Part shown: piece by piece, positions 43,985 through 54,467 of the stretch | How the letters are laid out: each line of letters begins with the position of its first letter | Position numbering within the stretch: the first letter of the stretch is position 1 | Assembly (NCBI RefSeq): GCF_001182825.2 | Contig: NZ_LFYO02000002.1 | Location: 186,001-250,000, forward strand | Length of the DNA stretch: 64,000 bases | DNA from: Streptococcus sp. X13SY08 | Lineage (GTDB): Bacteria > Bacillota > Bacilli > Lactobacillales > Streptococcaceae | Direction of reading: 5' to 3' | The notes under the pieces: model-generated | Databases searched by the model: none | Told to the model about the DNA's origin: nothing | Seen by the model: only the letters and a program-made list of their open reading frames with translations | Program-made: the position numbers and the translations under genes

Positions 43985-46377
43985 ATGTTAGTAAGTTATA
44001 AATGGTTAAAACAGTTGGTTGATTTTGATGCGACCAGTCATGACCTCTCTGAAAAAATGTTGGTGAAGTCGTTTCCTGTGAAGATGTGCCAGAAACGCAC
44101 CTCCACCTTTGCCAAATCAATACAGGTGAAGAAGAATTGCGCCAAGTTGTTTGCGGTGCACCAAATATCAAGGCTGGTATTAAGGTCATGGTGGCACTTC
44201 CGGGTGCTCGTATTGCGGATAATTACAAGATTAAAAAAGGAAAAATTCGTGGCATGGAGTCCCTTGGCATGGTTTGCTCCCTCCAAGAATTAGGCATTTC
44301 TGATTCCGTGATTCCAAAAGAATTTTCAGATGGCATCCAAATTTTGCCAGAGAATGCAGTGTCAGGCCAATCTGTCTTTTCTTATCTTGATTTAGATGAT
44401 GAAATCATTGAACTTTCCATCACACCAAACCGTGCAGATGCTCTCTCTATGAGAGGCGTTGCTCATGAAGTAGCGGCTATCTATGATAGCCAAGTTCATT
44501 TTGAAAAAGCAGAGCTGGTTGAAGTGGATAAAGCAGCCAGCGATGTCATCGAAGTAGCCATTGAGTCTGATCAAGTCGTGACTTACCAAGCGCGCGTGAT
44601 TGAAAATGTGCAAGTAGCTCCAAGTCCACAGTGGTTGCAAAACCTTCTCATGAATGCAGGCATTCGTCCTATCAATAATGTGGTGGACGTGACCAACTAT
44701 ATCTTGCTTTACTTTGGTCAGCCAATGCATGCCTTTGATTTGGATAAATTTACGGATAAGAAAATCACAGCTCGTCAAGCCAATAATGGCGAAACGTTAG
44801 TAACTTTGGACGACGTAGAACGTGAATTAGTAGCAGATAATATCGTTATTTCCGTTGGCGGACAAGCAGTAGCGCTTGGTGGTGTCATGGGAGGTGCGTC
44901 AACAGAGATTGACAATGGCTCAACCAACGTTGTCTTAGAAGCTGCGCTATTTAACGGAAAATCTATCCGTAAAACATCAGGACGTCTCAATTTGCGTTCT
45001 GAAAGTTCTTCTCGATTTGAAAAAGGGATAAATGTGGCAGACTTGGCAGAGGCCTTGGACACTGCGGCTGCTATGATTGCGGCTCTGGCAGGTGGACAAG
45101 TCTTGGCTGGTGTCGTGAAAGCTGGTCAAGTGGATACCAATCCAGTTCCTGTCACAGCTAAGATTGATTATGTCAATCGTTCATTGGGAACAGACTTACA
45201 ATATGCCCAGATTGAAACAATCTTCCATCGTCTTGGTATGGAAATCGCGCCAGGAGACGGTGAAAAACCAAAACTCTTGGACCGTTTGGAAATGGCTTTG
45301 ACGGATCAAGTAGAAGAATTTACCGTTCAAGTACCACGTCGGCGCTGGGATATTACTAGTCCTGCTGACTTGGTGGAAGAAATCGCTCGTATTTATGGCT
45401 ACAATAACTTGCCTACGCCCCTTCCAAAAGAAGATGGGACAGCTGGTGAATTGACACCTAGTCAACGACTCCGTCGCCAAGTTCGCACGGTCGCAGAAGG
45501 TGCTGGTTTGACAGAGATTATTTCTTACGCTTTAACAACGCCTGAGAAAGCTGTGGAATTCTCTGTGGCACCAACAACTGTGACAGAACTGATGTGGACA
45601 ATGACAGTGGACCGCTCTGCCCTTCGCCAGAATATGGTGTCTGGTATGTTAGAGATAGTTGCCTATAATGTAGCTCGTAAGCAAAAGAATCTCGCCTTCT
45701 ATGAAATTGGAAAAGTTTTTGAGCAAGTGGGTAATCCAAAAGAAGATTTGCCACAAGAAATCTCTAAATTCTCTCTTGCCTTGACAGGTTTAGTGGTTGA
45801 AAAAGATTTCCAAACAACAGCAGTACCAGTTGATTTCTATCATGCTAAAGGGATTGTAGAAGCTCTTCTTGCCAAATTTGGCTTAAGAGCTAGCTTCACA
45901 GCAAACAACAGTGTGGCTGCCCTTCATCCAGGTCGTACAGCTGTGATTTCTCTTGGAGAGGCAGTAATTGGTTTTGTGGGACAAGTTCATCCGCAGACAT
46001 CTAAAAACTATGGAATTCCTGAAACCTATGTGGCTGAGTTAAACTTGGATGCTATTGAAGCGGCTATCCAGCCAGCTCCAGCCTTCCAAGAAATTTCTAA
46101 ATTCCCAGCCGTTAGCCGCGACATCGCTTTGCTATTGGATCAAACAGTAGAGCATAGTGAAATCATGGCTGCCATTACCTCTGCCAATGTTAAACGCCTG
46201 ACAAATGTAACACTTTTTGATGTTTATGCTGGTAGCAACATTGAATCTGGCAAGAAATCGATGGCATACAGTCTAACTTTCCAAAATCCAAGTGACAACC
46301 TAACTGACGAAGAAGTTGCTGGTTATATGGCAAAAATTTCAACTGCTCTTGAAAATCTTGGCGCTGAAATTCGTTAG
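43985..46377 (+). pseudogene. pheT: Phenylalanyl-tRNA synthetase beta subunit, short N-terminal deletion
   Basis: Begins MLVSYKWLKQLVDF. After DLSEKM (about 44055) the sequence resumes in another frame at [18 protein letters not shown]. About 20-22 residues (containing a TTGIEVEG-like segment in relatives) are absent, about 60-67 bases. The rest is intact: EMAP/tRNA-binding domain, B3/B4 editing domain, B5 domain ([22 protein letters not shown]) and the C-terminal anticodon-binding domain ([14 protein letters not shown]). It has about 16 extra residues near [13 protein letters not shown] relative to pneumococcal PheT. Partner of PheS; essential. Confidence 0.92.
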
Positions 46378-46398
46378 AAATAGTTCTAAAAAGTGTTT

Positions 46399-46425
46399 AA
46401 AGAGTTGGTTTATCAGCTCTTTTTT
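46399..46425 (+). terminator. Terminator of pheST
   Basis: AAAGAGTTG-GTTTAT-CAGCTCTTT followed by TTT, about 20 bases after the pheT stop. Confidence 0.8.
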
Positions 46426-46451
46426 GTATTTAAAAAATGAAGCAAGATAAT

Positions 46452-46481
46452 TTGACAAAAGTGACAATATGTTGTTATAAT
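46452..46481 (+). promoter_or_regulatory. Promoter of busAB
   Basis: TTGACA (46452-46457), an 18-base spacer and TATAAT (46476-46481). Both hexamers are consensus; the first operator covers the spacer and -10. Confidence 0.85.
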
Positions 46482-46530
46482 TAGATAGTCATTTATAGTG
46501 ACACTATTTAATTAATGATATAGAGTCACT
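46460..46530. promoter_or_regulatory. Two BusR-type bipartite operators
   Basis: Site one is AGTGAC-N22-GTCATT (46460-46493). Site two is AGTGAC-N22-GTCACT (46497-46530). The 22-base gap is exact in both and the sites start 37 bp apart. This matches the known binding pattern of BusR, the c-di-AMP-dependent repressor of betaine uptake in lactococci and streptococci. busR itself is not in the window. Confidence 0.85.
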
Positions 46531-46558
46531 TTAAAATGTGAAAGGAAGGAAGATTTTT

Positions 46559-47743
46559 GTGAATAAGTTAGAAGTAAAAGGTTTAAGCAAAATTTTCGGT
46601 AAGAGACAAAAGCAAGCTTTAGAAATGGTCAAACAGGGTCAGTCTAAGCAAGAAATTCTCCAAAAAACAGGAGCAACAGTTGGTGTTTATGATGCCAACT
46701 TGGAAGTCAAAGCTGGTGAGATCTTCGTTATCATGGGTCTGTCTGGTTCAGGTAAATCAACCTTAGTAAGGATGCTCAACCGTTTGATTGAGCCAACATC
46801 AGGTGAAATCTATATAGACGGAAAAGATATCTCCAAGATGTCGGAAGAAGAGTTGCGTGAGGTTCGTCGGACTAAGATCAACATGGTCTTCCAGAATTTT
46901 GGACTTTTTCCACATAGAACTATTTTAGAAAATACGGAATATGGCTTGGAAGTGCGTGGCGTTCCTAAAGAAGAACGTGAAAAGTTAGCAGAGCAAGCTC
47001 TTCGGAATTCATCACTCTACGACTTTAAGGATCAATATCCAGATCAGTTGTCAGGTGGTATGCAACAGCGTGTTGGTTTGGCGCGTGCTCTTGCCAATAA
47101 TCCAGACATTTTGCTCATGGACGAGGCTTTCTCAGCGTTGGACCCCCTTATTCGTCGCGAAATGCAGGATGAATTGATTGAATTACAAGCTGAACAAGAG
47201 CGGACCATCATCTTTATCACTCATGACCTGAATGAGGCACTTCGTATTGGTGATCGTATTGCGATCATGGCCAATGGTCAAATTATGCAAATTGGTACAG
47301 GAGAGGAAATTTTGACAAATCCAGCCAATGATTTTGTACGTGAGTTCGTCGAAGATGTAGACCGCTCAAAAGTCTTAACAGCACAAAATATCATGACGCC
47401 AGCGCTTACGACCAATATCGAAATTGATGGTCCAAATGTGGCTCTCAATCGCATGAAAAAAGAGGATGTGTCCATGCTACTTGCTGTGGATCGTCGCCGT
47501 CATCTCAAAGGGAGCTTAACTGCGGAGTCTGCGCGTGAGGCGCGCCAAAATGGTCAAGCCTTGGTGGATGTTATTGATAAAAACGTTCAAAAAGTTACAC
47601 CAGATACATTAGTCACAGATATTTTTGATTTGATTTACGATTCGCCGACACCACTTGCGGTAGTTGATGATAAGGACCGTTTAGTTGGCGTTGTCATCCG
47701 TGGTCGTGTCATTGCGGCGTTATCCTCTAATGCCAATGCTTAA
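46559..47743 (+). CDS. busA: Glycine betaine ABC transporter, ATP-binding subunit
   Basis: 394 residues from the GTG at 46559, which follows AAAGGAAGGAAG. Walker A is [15 protein letters not shown], the signature [15 protein letters not shown], Walker [15 protein letters not shown]. The C-terminal third carries two CBS domains ([12 protein letters not shown] onward and [20 protein letters not shown]), which in OpuA sense ionic strength or c-di-AMP. It powers uptake of betaine during osmotic stress. Also named opuAA. Confidence 0.93.
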   Translation: MNKLEVKGLSKIFGKRQKQALEMVKQGQSKQEILQKTGATVGVYDANLEVKAGEIFVIMGLSGSGKSTLVRMLNRLIEPTSGEIYIDGKDISKMSEEELREVRRTKINMVFQNFGLFPHRTILENTEYGLEVRGVPKEEREKLAEQALRNSSLYDFKDQYPDQLSGGMQQRVGLARALANNPDILLMDEAFSALDPLIRREMQDELIELQAEQERTIIFITHDLNEALRIGDRIAIMANGQIMQIGTGEEILTNPANDFVREFVEDVDRSKVLTAQNIMTPALTTNIEIDGPNVALNRMKKEDVSMLLAVDRRRHLKGSLTAESAREARQNGQALVDVIDKNVQKVTPDTLVTDIFDLIYDSPTPLAVVDDKDRLVGVVIRGRVIAALSSNANA

Positions 47744-47773
47744 TATGTAGAGATTTTGTAAAGGAGAGATTTC

Positions 47774-49492
47774 ATGTTTAACTATCAACTGCCAGTTGCG
47801 GAGTGGGTGCAAGCCTTCACGGACTGGCTTACTCAGACTTTTTCAGGTTTATTTGCCTTCATTCAGTCAGTCGGAAATAGCCTCATGGGCGGTGTGACAG
47901 ATACCTTACTGTTTGTTCCACCGATTGTGATGATCATTCTCATGACGATTGCAGCCTTCTTTATTTCCAATAAAAAATGGGGATTGACAGTTTTTACGGG
48001 TCTTGGTTTACTCTTTATTTTGAACCAAGGCTTGTGGAATGATTTGATGAATACTGTGACTTTGGTCATTGTATCAAGTTTAGTATCTATTATTATTGGT
48101 GTACCAGTTGGTATCTGGATGGCAAAAAGTTCAAAAGCAGCAGCTATTATCAATCCAATTTTGGACTTCATGCAGACCATGCCATCATTTGTTTACCTGA
48201 TTCCAGCGGTAGCATTCTTTGGAATCGGAATGGTGCCAGGGGTCTTTGCCTCAGTGATTTTTGCTTTGCCACCAACGGTCCGCATGACAAATTTAGCCAT
48301 TCGTCAAATTCCAGAAGAATTGGTAGAAGCGTCTGACTCATTTGGTAGTACGTCGCGTCAAAAATTATTCAAAGTGGAATTGCCACTTGCTAAACCAACT
48401 ATTTTTGCCGGTATCAACCAGACTATCATGTTGGTCTTGTCAATGGTAGTAACGGCCTCTATGATCGGTGCACCTGGTCTTGGTCGCGGTGTCTTGTCTG
48501 CCCTTCAGCATGCGGATATCGGTGCAGGATTTGTATCAGGTATCGCCTTGGTTATCTTGGCCATGATTATGGACCGCTTCACACAGAAATTAAATCAGCC
48601 AACAACGGCTAAAGTGAAGAAATCAGCTAAAGAGAAAAAACGCCATAAAATCATGACCTATGCAGTCTTAGCTGGTATTGTTTTGCTCTTTGCAGCTCGC
48701 TTTATTAGTTCTGCTATGGGCGTGACCAAGGAAACGGTTAATCTCGGATATGTCCAATGGGACTCTGAAGTAGCGTCTACTAACGTTGCAGCTGAAGTTT
48801 TACGTGAAATGGGCTACGATGTTAAAATGACACCGCTTGATAATGCTGTTTTATGGCAATCTGTCGCAAATGGAGAAGTTGATGCCTCTTTATCTGCTTG
48901 GTTGCCAACGACACATGGTGCTCTCTACGAGCAGTATAAGGATAAATTAGTGGACTTGGGACCAAGTCTTGAAGGAGTTCAATCTGGTTTGGTTGTTCCA
49001 GCGTACATGGATGTGAATTCCATTGAAGATTTAAGCAATCAAGCTGGTAAGAAAATTACGGGTATCGAGCCAGGTGCGGGTATTATGACGACTGCTCAGG
49101 CGGCGATTGACGCCTATCCAAACTTGAAAGGATGGGAATTGATTTCAGCTTCAACAGGCGCCATGAATATCGAATTAGAACGTGCCTACCAAAATAAGGA
49201 AGATATTGTCATTACAGGATGGTCCCCACACTGGTTGTTCTCTAAATATGACTTGAAATATCTAGAAGATTCGAAGAAAACTATGGGTGAAAAGGAATCC
49301 ATTCATACCTTGGTTCGTCAAGGATTTGATAAAGATAATGCAGAAGTAAATGCTATCTTGGACAACTTCAATTGGACCGAAGAAGATATGGAATCTGTCA
49401 TGTTTGCCATCAACGAAGGCGATAGCCCAGAAAAAGCAGCCAAAGCATGGATTGAAGAAAACCGTGACTTGGTAGATTCTTGGAAAAAATAA
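47774..49492 (+). CDS. busB: Glycine betaine ABC transporter, fused permease/substrate-binding subunit
   Basis: 572 residues. The N-terminal 300 are a membrane permease with the EAA-like loop (LVEASDSFGSTSRQKLFKVE). The C-terminal 270 are an extracellular betaine-binding domain (VNLGYVQWDSEVASTNVAAE, WLPTTHGALYEQY, ITGWSPHWLFSKYDLKYLED) with the aromatic residues of a betaine cage. The fusion is characteristic of OpuABC/BusAB. It lies 30 bases after busA and ends at a terminator. Confidence 0.94.
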   Translation: MFNYQLPVAEWVQAFTDWLTQTFSGLFAFIQSVGNSLMGGVTDTLLFVPPIVMIILMTIAAFFISNKKWGLTVFTGLGLLFILNQGLWNDLMNTVTLVIVSSLVSIIIGVPVGIWMAKSSKAAAIINPILDFMQTMPSFVYLIPAVAFFGIGMVPGVFASVIFALPPTVRMTNLAIRQIPEELVEASDSFGSTSRQKLFKVELPLAKPTIFAGINQTIMLVLSMVVTASMIGAPGLGRGVLSALQHADIGAGFVSGIALVILAMIMDRFTQKLNQPTTAKVKKSAKEKKRHKIMTYAVLAGIVLLFAARFISSAMGVTKETVNLGYVQWDSEVASTNVAAEVLREMGYDVKMTPLDNAVLWQSVANGEVDASLSAWLPTTHGALYEQYKDKLVDLGPSLEGVQSGLVVPAYMDVNSIEDLSNQAGKKITGIEPGAGIMTTAQAAIDAYPNLKGWELISASTGAMNIELERAYQNKEDIVITGWSPHWLFSKYDLKYLEDSKKTMGEKESIHTLVRQGFDKDNAEVNAILDNFNWTEEDMESVMFAINEGDSPEKAAKAWIEENRDLVDSWKK

Positions 49493-49503
49493 ATGTGTAA
49501 AAG

Positions 49504-49529
49504 AAAAGGAGTTCATGTGACTCCTTTTT
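49504..49529 (+). terminator. Terminator of busAB
   Basis: AAAAGGAGT-TCATGTG-ACTCCTTTTT, just after the stop. Confidence 0.9.
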
Positions 49530-49680
49530 GCGTGAAAGATCATTATCATATATAGAAAAGTCATATAATTGTAAAATGAAAGCGCATAGCATATGGTATA
49601 ATTTTACCGATAATAAAAAATAATAGATTGTCCGCAACAATTAGTAGCTATTTTGCTTGCATGTGGATAAGAGGTTGGTT

Positions 49681-50527
49681 ATGAAAAAACTATCGGTATT
49701 TATTTTTGCATTTTTACTTTCGTTCAGCGTATTCCATAATGAAATAGTTATCTACGCTAACACAGAAAACGTTCAATATTATTGCTATAATAATGGTGTT
49801 TCTTATTTAGATGAGACAACTGTTCCTAATGGACAAATCATTACGGGAGCAACTGGACAAATTCGCCCAGAACAAGATAGTCTTATTAAGGATACCCAGT
49901 ATGCCTTTCTTTATGAAGTTTCTAATCCTTCCGTTCTCACTATTGATGAGCGGGGAAACTGGCAAGCTTTAAAAGAAGGGACGGTTACTGTTACCATTCA
50001 TGTACCGTATCTAGGAGGGGATTTTCCAAACTTTGAAGCAGAATTGGATCAGTTGGGGATTCATCGCTCTCCGATTGAAACATCAGTGGCCTATCCACCA
50101 AAGACATTTACCGTTACTGTTTCTAATAATAACTTGATTCCAGTGAATCGACTCTATTATCCAGCTTTAAAAACTCATCTTTATACAACTGATTTCAATG
50201 AGGTCAATGAATTAATGAGACGAGGCTGGAGACTGGAAGGGAAAGCTTGGTCCACTCGTAGCATTACTGGGGATGCTGTTTATCGCCTGTATCATTCTGG
50301 TTTGAAAGTTCATTTGTATACCAAGGATGCTAACGAGTATAGAATATTAGCAGGGCGTGGTTGGCATCAAGAAGGCATTGCTTATCGTTCAACTGGAGAT
50401 ATTCCTGTTTATCGCTTGTATCATAATGGTATCAAAAAAACACCTCTATACCACCAGCGAGAACGAGAAAAACATTTTGTCTACTCGTGGCTGGAAATAT
50501 GAAGGCGTTGCTTGGATGGTAGAGTAA
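49681..50527 (+). pseudogene. Secreted Big2-like/DUF5648 repeat protein, frameshifted near its end
   Basis: Signal peptide MKKLSVFIFAFLLSFSVFHN, cleaved near residue 30. A Big2-like immunoglobulin fold follows (VSNPSVLTIDERGNWQALKE then GTVTVTIHV). Then come three tandem DUF5648 repeats of about 43 residues, each of the form V-Y-R-L-Y-H-x-G-x-K-x-H-L-Y-T-x8-L-x-x-R-G-W-x-x-E-G. In the third repeat an A7 run at 50434-50440 adds one base, so the frame ends at 50502. Restoring it gives HLYTTSENEKNIL and a stop at 50527. Such repeats occur on secreted wall-binding or lytic proteins. There is no anchor motif. Confidence 0.8.
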
Positions 50528-50566
50528 TACTGCTCTTGACAATTTAGAATTGTCAAAGTGAATGGT

Positions 50567-50872
50567 TTATAGCAAAAATGGCTCAATCTTAATAGTCACT
50601 TGGTTCTGGTAGGTTTTCAGGACTCTTTTGCTGAGCTGATGATAGCGTTCACGGAGAGTGCTAATTTTTTCAGGGAATTGTCCGCCTATATATTCGTAGT
50701 TAGCCTCAACGGTATGAAAAAGTTCATGAAAGAGCTCGTTCATGTCTTTTAGTTCTGCAATAAGTGAATCATTTCCTTGTAAAAAATAGGGAATATCTTC
50801 TTTACTGGCAAAGAAATCGTCTTCATCTTTGATAGGAAAAGCACCGTATTCTAAGCAAAATTCATAAGCCAT
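50567..50872 (-). CDS. Hypothetical acidic protein
   Basis: 101 residues, no signal peptide or membrane segment, rich in D/E, F and Y (FPIKDEDDFFASKEDIPYFL), with a helical middle (LKDMNELFHELFHTVEANYE). The ATG at 50872 has a GGAGA site. I do not recognise the family. It is a single gene, convergent with the secreted protein. Confidence 0.7.
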   Translation of the reverse strand: MAYEFCLEYGAFPIKDEDDFFASKEDIPYFLQGNDSLIAELKDMNELFHELFHTVEANYEYIGGQFPEKISTLRERYHQLSKRVLKTYQNQVTIKIEPFLL

Positions 50873-51137
50873 AGTTGTCTCCGTTTCTGTTTTTGACTAT
50901 TATAGCATAGGTTGATGAAAGATATAGTGAACGAAACTAGGAACCTCCTCTATTTATAGTGGAGAAAAGGGGCAATCTCCAAGGATAGGTGATGAAGTAT
51001 GTGGCTAAAAAACAGTTAAATGGTTTTTCTGGAATGCCTTGTCTCTCTCTCCTCTTTTTTCTATTATTGAAAGAACTTTCAGATAAACATGCCGAAAATA
51101 TGCTATAATTTACTAAGAAAAATGTGAGGATAAGTAA

Positions 51138-52243
51138 ATGAAAAGTAAACATTCACCTTATTTGGTTTGGGGTTTGATTATGTTGGGAGCGGTTATGCGC
51201 GTACCCTTTACCTCAATTCCAGCTATTTTGACAGACATTGCATCAGGATTAGGGGGTTCTGTCTCTAGTTTAGGGATTTTAACCTCTTTGCCGCTCTTAA
51301 TGTTTGCTTTCTTCTCTGCTCTGGCACCAAGGTGGGCAGCAAAGTTAGGTATTGAGAAATTGCTAGGTCTAGTATTGGCTATCATGCTGATTGGCTCTTT
51401 ATTGCGCATGATCAATCTTCCTATGCTTTATGTGGGGACCATGTTGATCGGGGTAGCAGTAGCAGTTATCAATGTCATTCTGCCTAGTCTGGTGTCAGCT
51501 AATTTTCCTCTAAAAGTTGGTTTTTATACGACTTTGTATATTACCACCATGGGGATTTCTACGACTCTTGCGTCAATGGTTGCGGTTCCCATCACTAGTG
51601 CAACCTCTTGGGAATTTTTCCTCCTATTGATTTCAGCTTTGATTGGTTTAGCTCTTTTGATTTGGCTACCGAACTTGACTTACAATCACCGGTTTGAAAA
51701 CGAAAAGAGTACAAAAAAAGAAACACCACTTTGGAAAAACAAGTACGCTGTTATCTTCTTGATTTTTGGTGGATTGCAGTCTCTACTTTTTTACACAGAT
51801 CAGGAATTTTCAGTTTGATTAGTATCCCAGTCTCCATGATTGTGCCTTCTATTGTTAGTCGATTATCTAAGGAAAAACGTGCTTGGATTATGACTGGAAT
51901 ATCAGCTTTGACTTTAATAGGGTTAGCGGCTATGTTGGTTGCACCTGCTAATTTTACCATATGGCTCCTTATTCATCTTATTTTAGGGGTCTCTGTCAGC
52001 ACGCTCTTTCCTTATATGATGATTAGTCTCAACCTCAAGACATCAAATAGTCAGGATACGGCTCGTTTGTCAGGCATGGTGCAGTCGGGGGGCTACTTAT
52101 TGGCTTCTGTTGGCCCTATGCTTTTGGGCTATAGTTATTCTCTATTTGCATCTTGGGTTCCCTTTATTATTAGTTTAGCGATTGTGACTATTCTCATGAT
52201 GATTAGTATTGTATTCATTGAAAAACGCGATAAGATTATTTAG
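51138..52243 (+). pseudogene. MFS transporter, CynX/NimT type, short internal deletion
   Basis: A twelve-segment transporter of about 390 residues in two frames. Start MKSKHSPYLVWGLIMLGAVMR with conserved FTSIPAIL. The frame breaks near 51802, where LQSLLFYTD meets SGIFSLISIPVSM. Relatives have about 20-25 residues (the end of segment 7 and its loop) between these points. The net loss must be 1 mod 3 and is roughly 65-75 bases. The substrate is unknown; relatives are annotated for cyanate or 2-nitroimidazole. Confidence 0.85.
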
Positions 52244-52275
52244 ATTTTTCATTTAATGGAACGGTTGGAGGGAAA

Positions 52276-53340
52276 ATGGCAAAGCAGTCAGGACAAGATT
52301 TCTATGATTTAGCAGCTGTATGGCTCTTTGACAATGGCCCCTATCTTCTAGAGCAAGAAAGATGGCAGTGGTTGAGTCTCCTGCGATCCCACATCCAAGA
52401 ATTGCATCAAGTAGGCTGGTCATTGCTAGCTATCAAGGACGGCTATTTATCTCTTCTTGAGAAAGATTGTGAAATGGACATGCTAGAAGATGTCTTTCAT
52501 CAAGCACAAATCTTTGGTAATCCTATCTTTCTCAGCCTATTTAATCAGCAGGTTAGACAGATACAAACGGTTAGCCAAGCACAAAAAACTTAAAAAAAGC
52601 AGGAATCTGGATGAATTTGCCGCCTCATCATGACTTTTGGAGTCAGTTCTCAATTCTCGTTGATTTCGCCTTACCTGCCAATCGTTTTTCGGATAAACAT
52701 GAAATGGCTGATTTGAAAAAACAGCTGCACCAATTTCGTTATGTCATTTCTGCCCAGCAAGCTAAATGGATCCGTTGGCATTATCGGGAAACAGGACAGA
52801 CAGATGAGGAGGCTTTGTCGGCTTATCTAGCGACCAAAGAAAAAAAGGATGGTCTCTAGTTCCTGTTGCTCGATATGATTTGCATGAATCTGCTCGCTTG
52901 CACAATAAAAAATTGCACAATAAAAAATTGCACAATAAAAAGACCAATCGAGTAGAAACGAGCCAGGACATTCAAGGTGTTAACTACAAGGTCCTACTGG
53001 ATTTTCATTATCGGAAGTCAAGGTCAATTTCTCAATGAAGTGGATCCGCAGGGGCAGAGTAGAGCTGGGATTGTTAATGGGGCAAGTTTCAACTATGCTA
53101 GTTGCAATGACGAGCGTCACCGCCAGTTAGATGTTGATCCGACAGTGAAGTGGGATCCTGCATTTCGTAAAGATATTTTAAAAGTAGTAGACCAATCTCC
53201 AGACATTCGCTATCGCTCGCCCAGTCAAAAACAATATCGTAGGAAATCTTCTAGCTTTGCAGAGGCAGAAGTTTCTCTCTATCAAGCTGTTAAAAGAGAA
53301 GTAGCGCACATGAAGCGCTTGATTAAAGAGTACAAAAAAA
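52276..53340 (+). pseudogene. DUF3114 family protein, multiply broken
   Basis: Fragments of one streptococcal DUF3114 protein. An N-terminal part (DFYDLAAVWLFDNGPYL) ends near 52593. A middle part (NLPPHHDFWSQFSILVDFAL, FRYVISAQQAKWIRWHYRE) ends at 52859. A shifted segment follows (VPVARYDLHESARLHNKK), then a final part (GQFLNEVDPQGQSRAGIVNG, NDERHRQLDVDP). Segments are missing between parts, near 52595 and 52610 by comparison with what I recall of the family, and the frame changes at least three times. Three 15-base tandem repeats lie at 52901-52945. The 3' end is set at the terminator; the open frame itself runs on to 53507 antisense to the next gene. Function unknown. Confidence 0.75.
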
Positions 53341-53362
53341 CAAGCCTCACAGCTTGTTTTTT
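53334..53362. terminator. Bidirectional terminator between the DUF3114 and DUF3042 genes
   Basis: A7, ACAAGC-CTCACA-GCTTGT, T6. It contains the DUF3042 stop codon region on the minus strand. Confidence 0.85.
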
Positions 53363-53531
53363 AACGTGCTACGCGACGACGCGCTGCTTTTTTGCGATTT
53401 TCTTCGATGAAAGCTTCTTTCTTTTCTTCAGGTTCGATGACTGTTTTTTGAACAGCATAAGCAGCTCCAGCAAGTGCTGCAAGTGTGCCGACGATACCTG
53501 TAAATAAACCTTTTCCAAATCCTTTTGCCAT
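53361..53531 (-). CDS. DUF3042 family small protein
   Basis: 56 residues: MAKGFGKGLFTGIVGTLAAL, then a glycine/alanine-rich membrane segment, an acidic stretch (VIEPEEKKEAFIEENRKK) and a basic C-terminus (AARRRVAR). The ATG at 53531 has an AAAAGGAG site. DUF3042 proteins are found across lactobacilli and streptococci next to miaA/hflX; function unknown. Confidence 0.9.
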   Translation of the reverse strand: MAKGFGKGLFTGIVGTLAALAGAAYAVQKTVIEPEEKKEAFIEENRKKAARRRVAR

Positions 53532-53646
53532 GGTATGATACTCCTTTTGACTTTCTGTTTGTAGAAGACCTTGGCACTCTGCCGACTTCCACTAGATATG
53601 TTATAATAATCTTAACGGAAAAACGAGAAATTTTCAAGGAAAAAAG

Positions 53647-54467
53647 ATGAAAACAAAAATAATCGTGGTTTTGGGACCAACAGCTGTGGGCAAAACCGCC
53701 ATGGGCATTGCATTAGCCCAGAAATTCAATGGAGAAATTATCAGTGGCGACAGCCAGCAGGTCTACGAGGAGCTATCTATCGGGACAGCAAAAGCTAGTC
53801 AAGAAGAGCAGGCTCAAGCTCCTCATTATTTAATTGATGTGCGCAGTGTTAACCAAAGTTATTCTGCTTATGACTTTGTGCAGGAGGCTGGTCAAAAGAT
53901 TGAGGAAATCACTGGCCGCGGGCATGTGCCGATTCTGGTGGGTGGAACAGGACTTTATTTGCAGAGCCTGCTGGAAGGCTATCATTTGGGTGGTCAATTG
54001 GATCAGACAGCGCTCTTGGCTTATCGCAAGGAATTGGATGCTTTATCAGATGAGGTTTTGTTTGGGAACTGGAAAAATTTGGACAAGATTTGGTCAATCA
54101 AGAGCCAGCCTATGAAGCGCTGCTGATTGGTCTGACGGATGATCGAGAGCGTGTTTATGACCGCATCAATGCGCGTGTGGACGTCATGATGGAGGCCGGA
54201 TTATTGGATGAAGCCAAGTGGCTCTATGACAACTATCCAGATTCGCAAGCCAGTCGTGGGATTGGTTACAAGGAATTTTTCCCCTACTTCCGAGGAGAGG
54301 AGACTTTGGAAGTGACAGTGGACAAGCTCAAACAGCAGACACGCCGATTTGCCAAGCGACAGTTAACCTGGTTCCGTAACCGCATGGATGTCACCTTCTA
54401 TGAAATCTCGGATCCAACCAGCCAAGTCCGAATTGAAGAAAGTGTGAGGGAATTTTTAAATGATTGA
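53647..54467 (+). pseudogene. miaA: tRNA dimethylallyltransferase, short internal deletion
   Basis: Modifies A37 of tRNAs reading UNN codons. The P-loop is [16 protein letters not shown]; the substrate motifs [20 protein letters not shown] and [16 protein letters not shown] are present. At about 54073 the frame changes from DEVLF to [13 protein letters not shown]. The segment that should lie between (about 21 residues, with the basic INRRRAMRA-like motif) is missing. 821 bases against 885 for 294 residues gives 64 bases lost. The 3' end overlaps hflX by eight bases. Confidence 0.9.

Noticed and set aside
50937..51152. Minus-strand membrane peptide of about 70 residues
   Set aside because: Overlaps the promoter and start of the MFS gene, has no ribosome site and an odd composition.
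52901..52945. Short tandem repeat as a possible CRISPR array
   Set aside because: The units are contiguous 15-mers without spacers and fall inside a coding region; no cas gene is near.
53352..53507. C-terminal extension of the DUF3114 remnant
   Set aside because: It reads through a terminator and is antisense to the well-supported DUF3042 gene.
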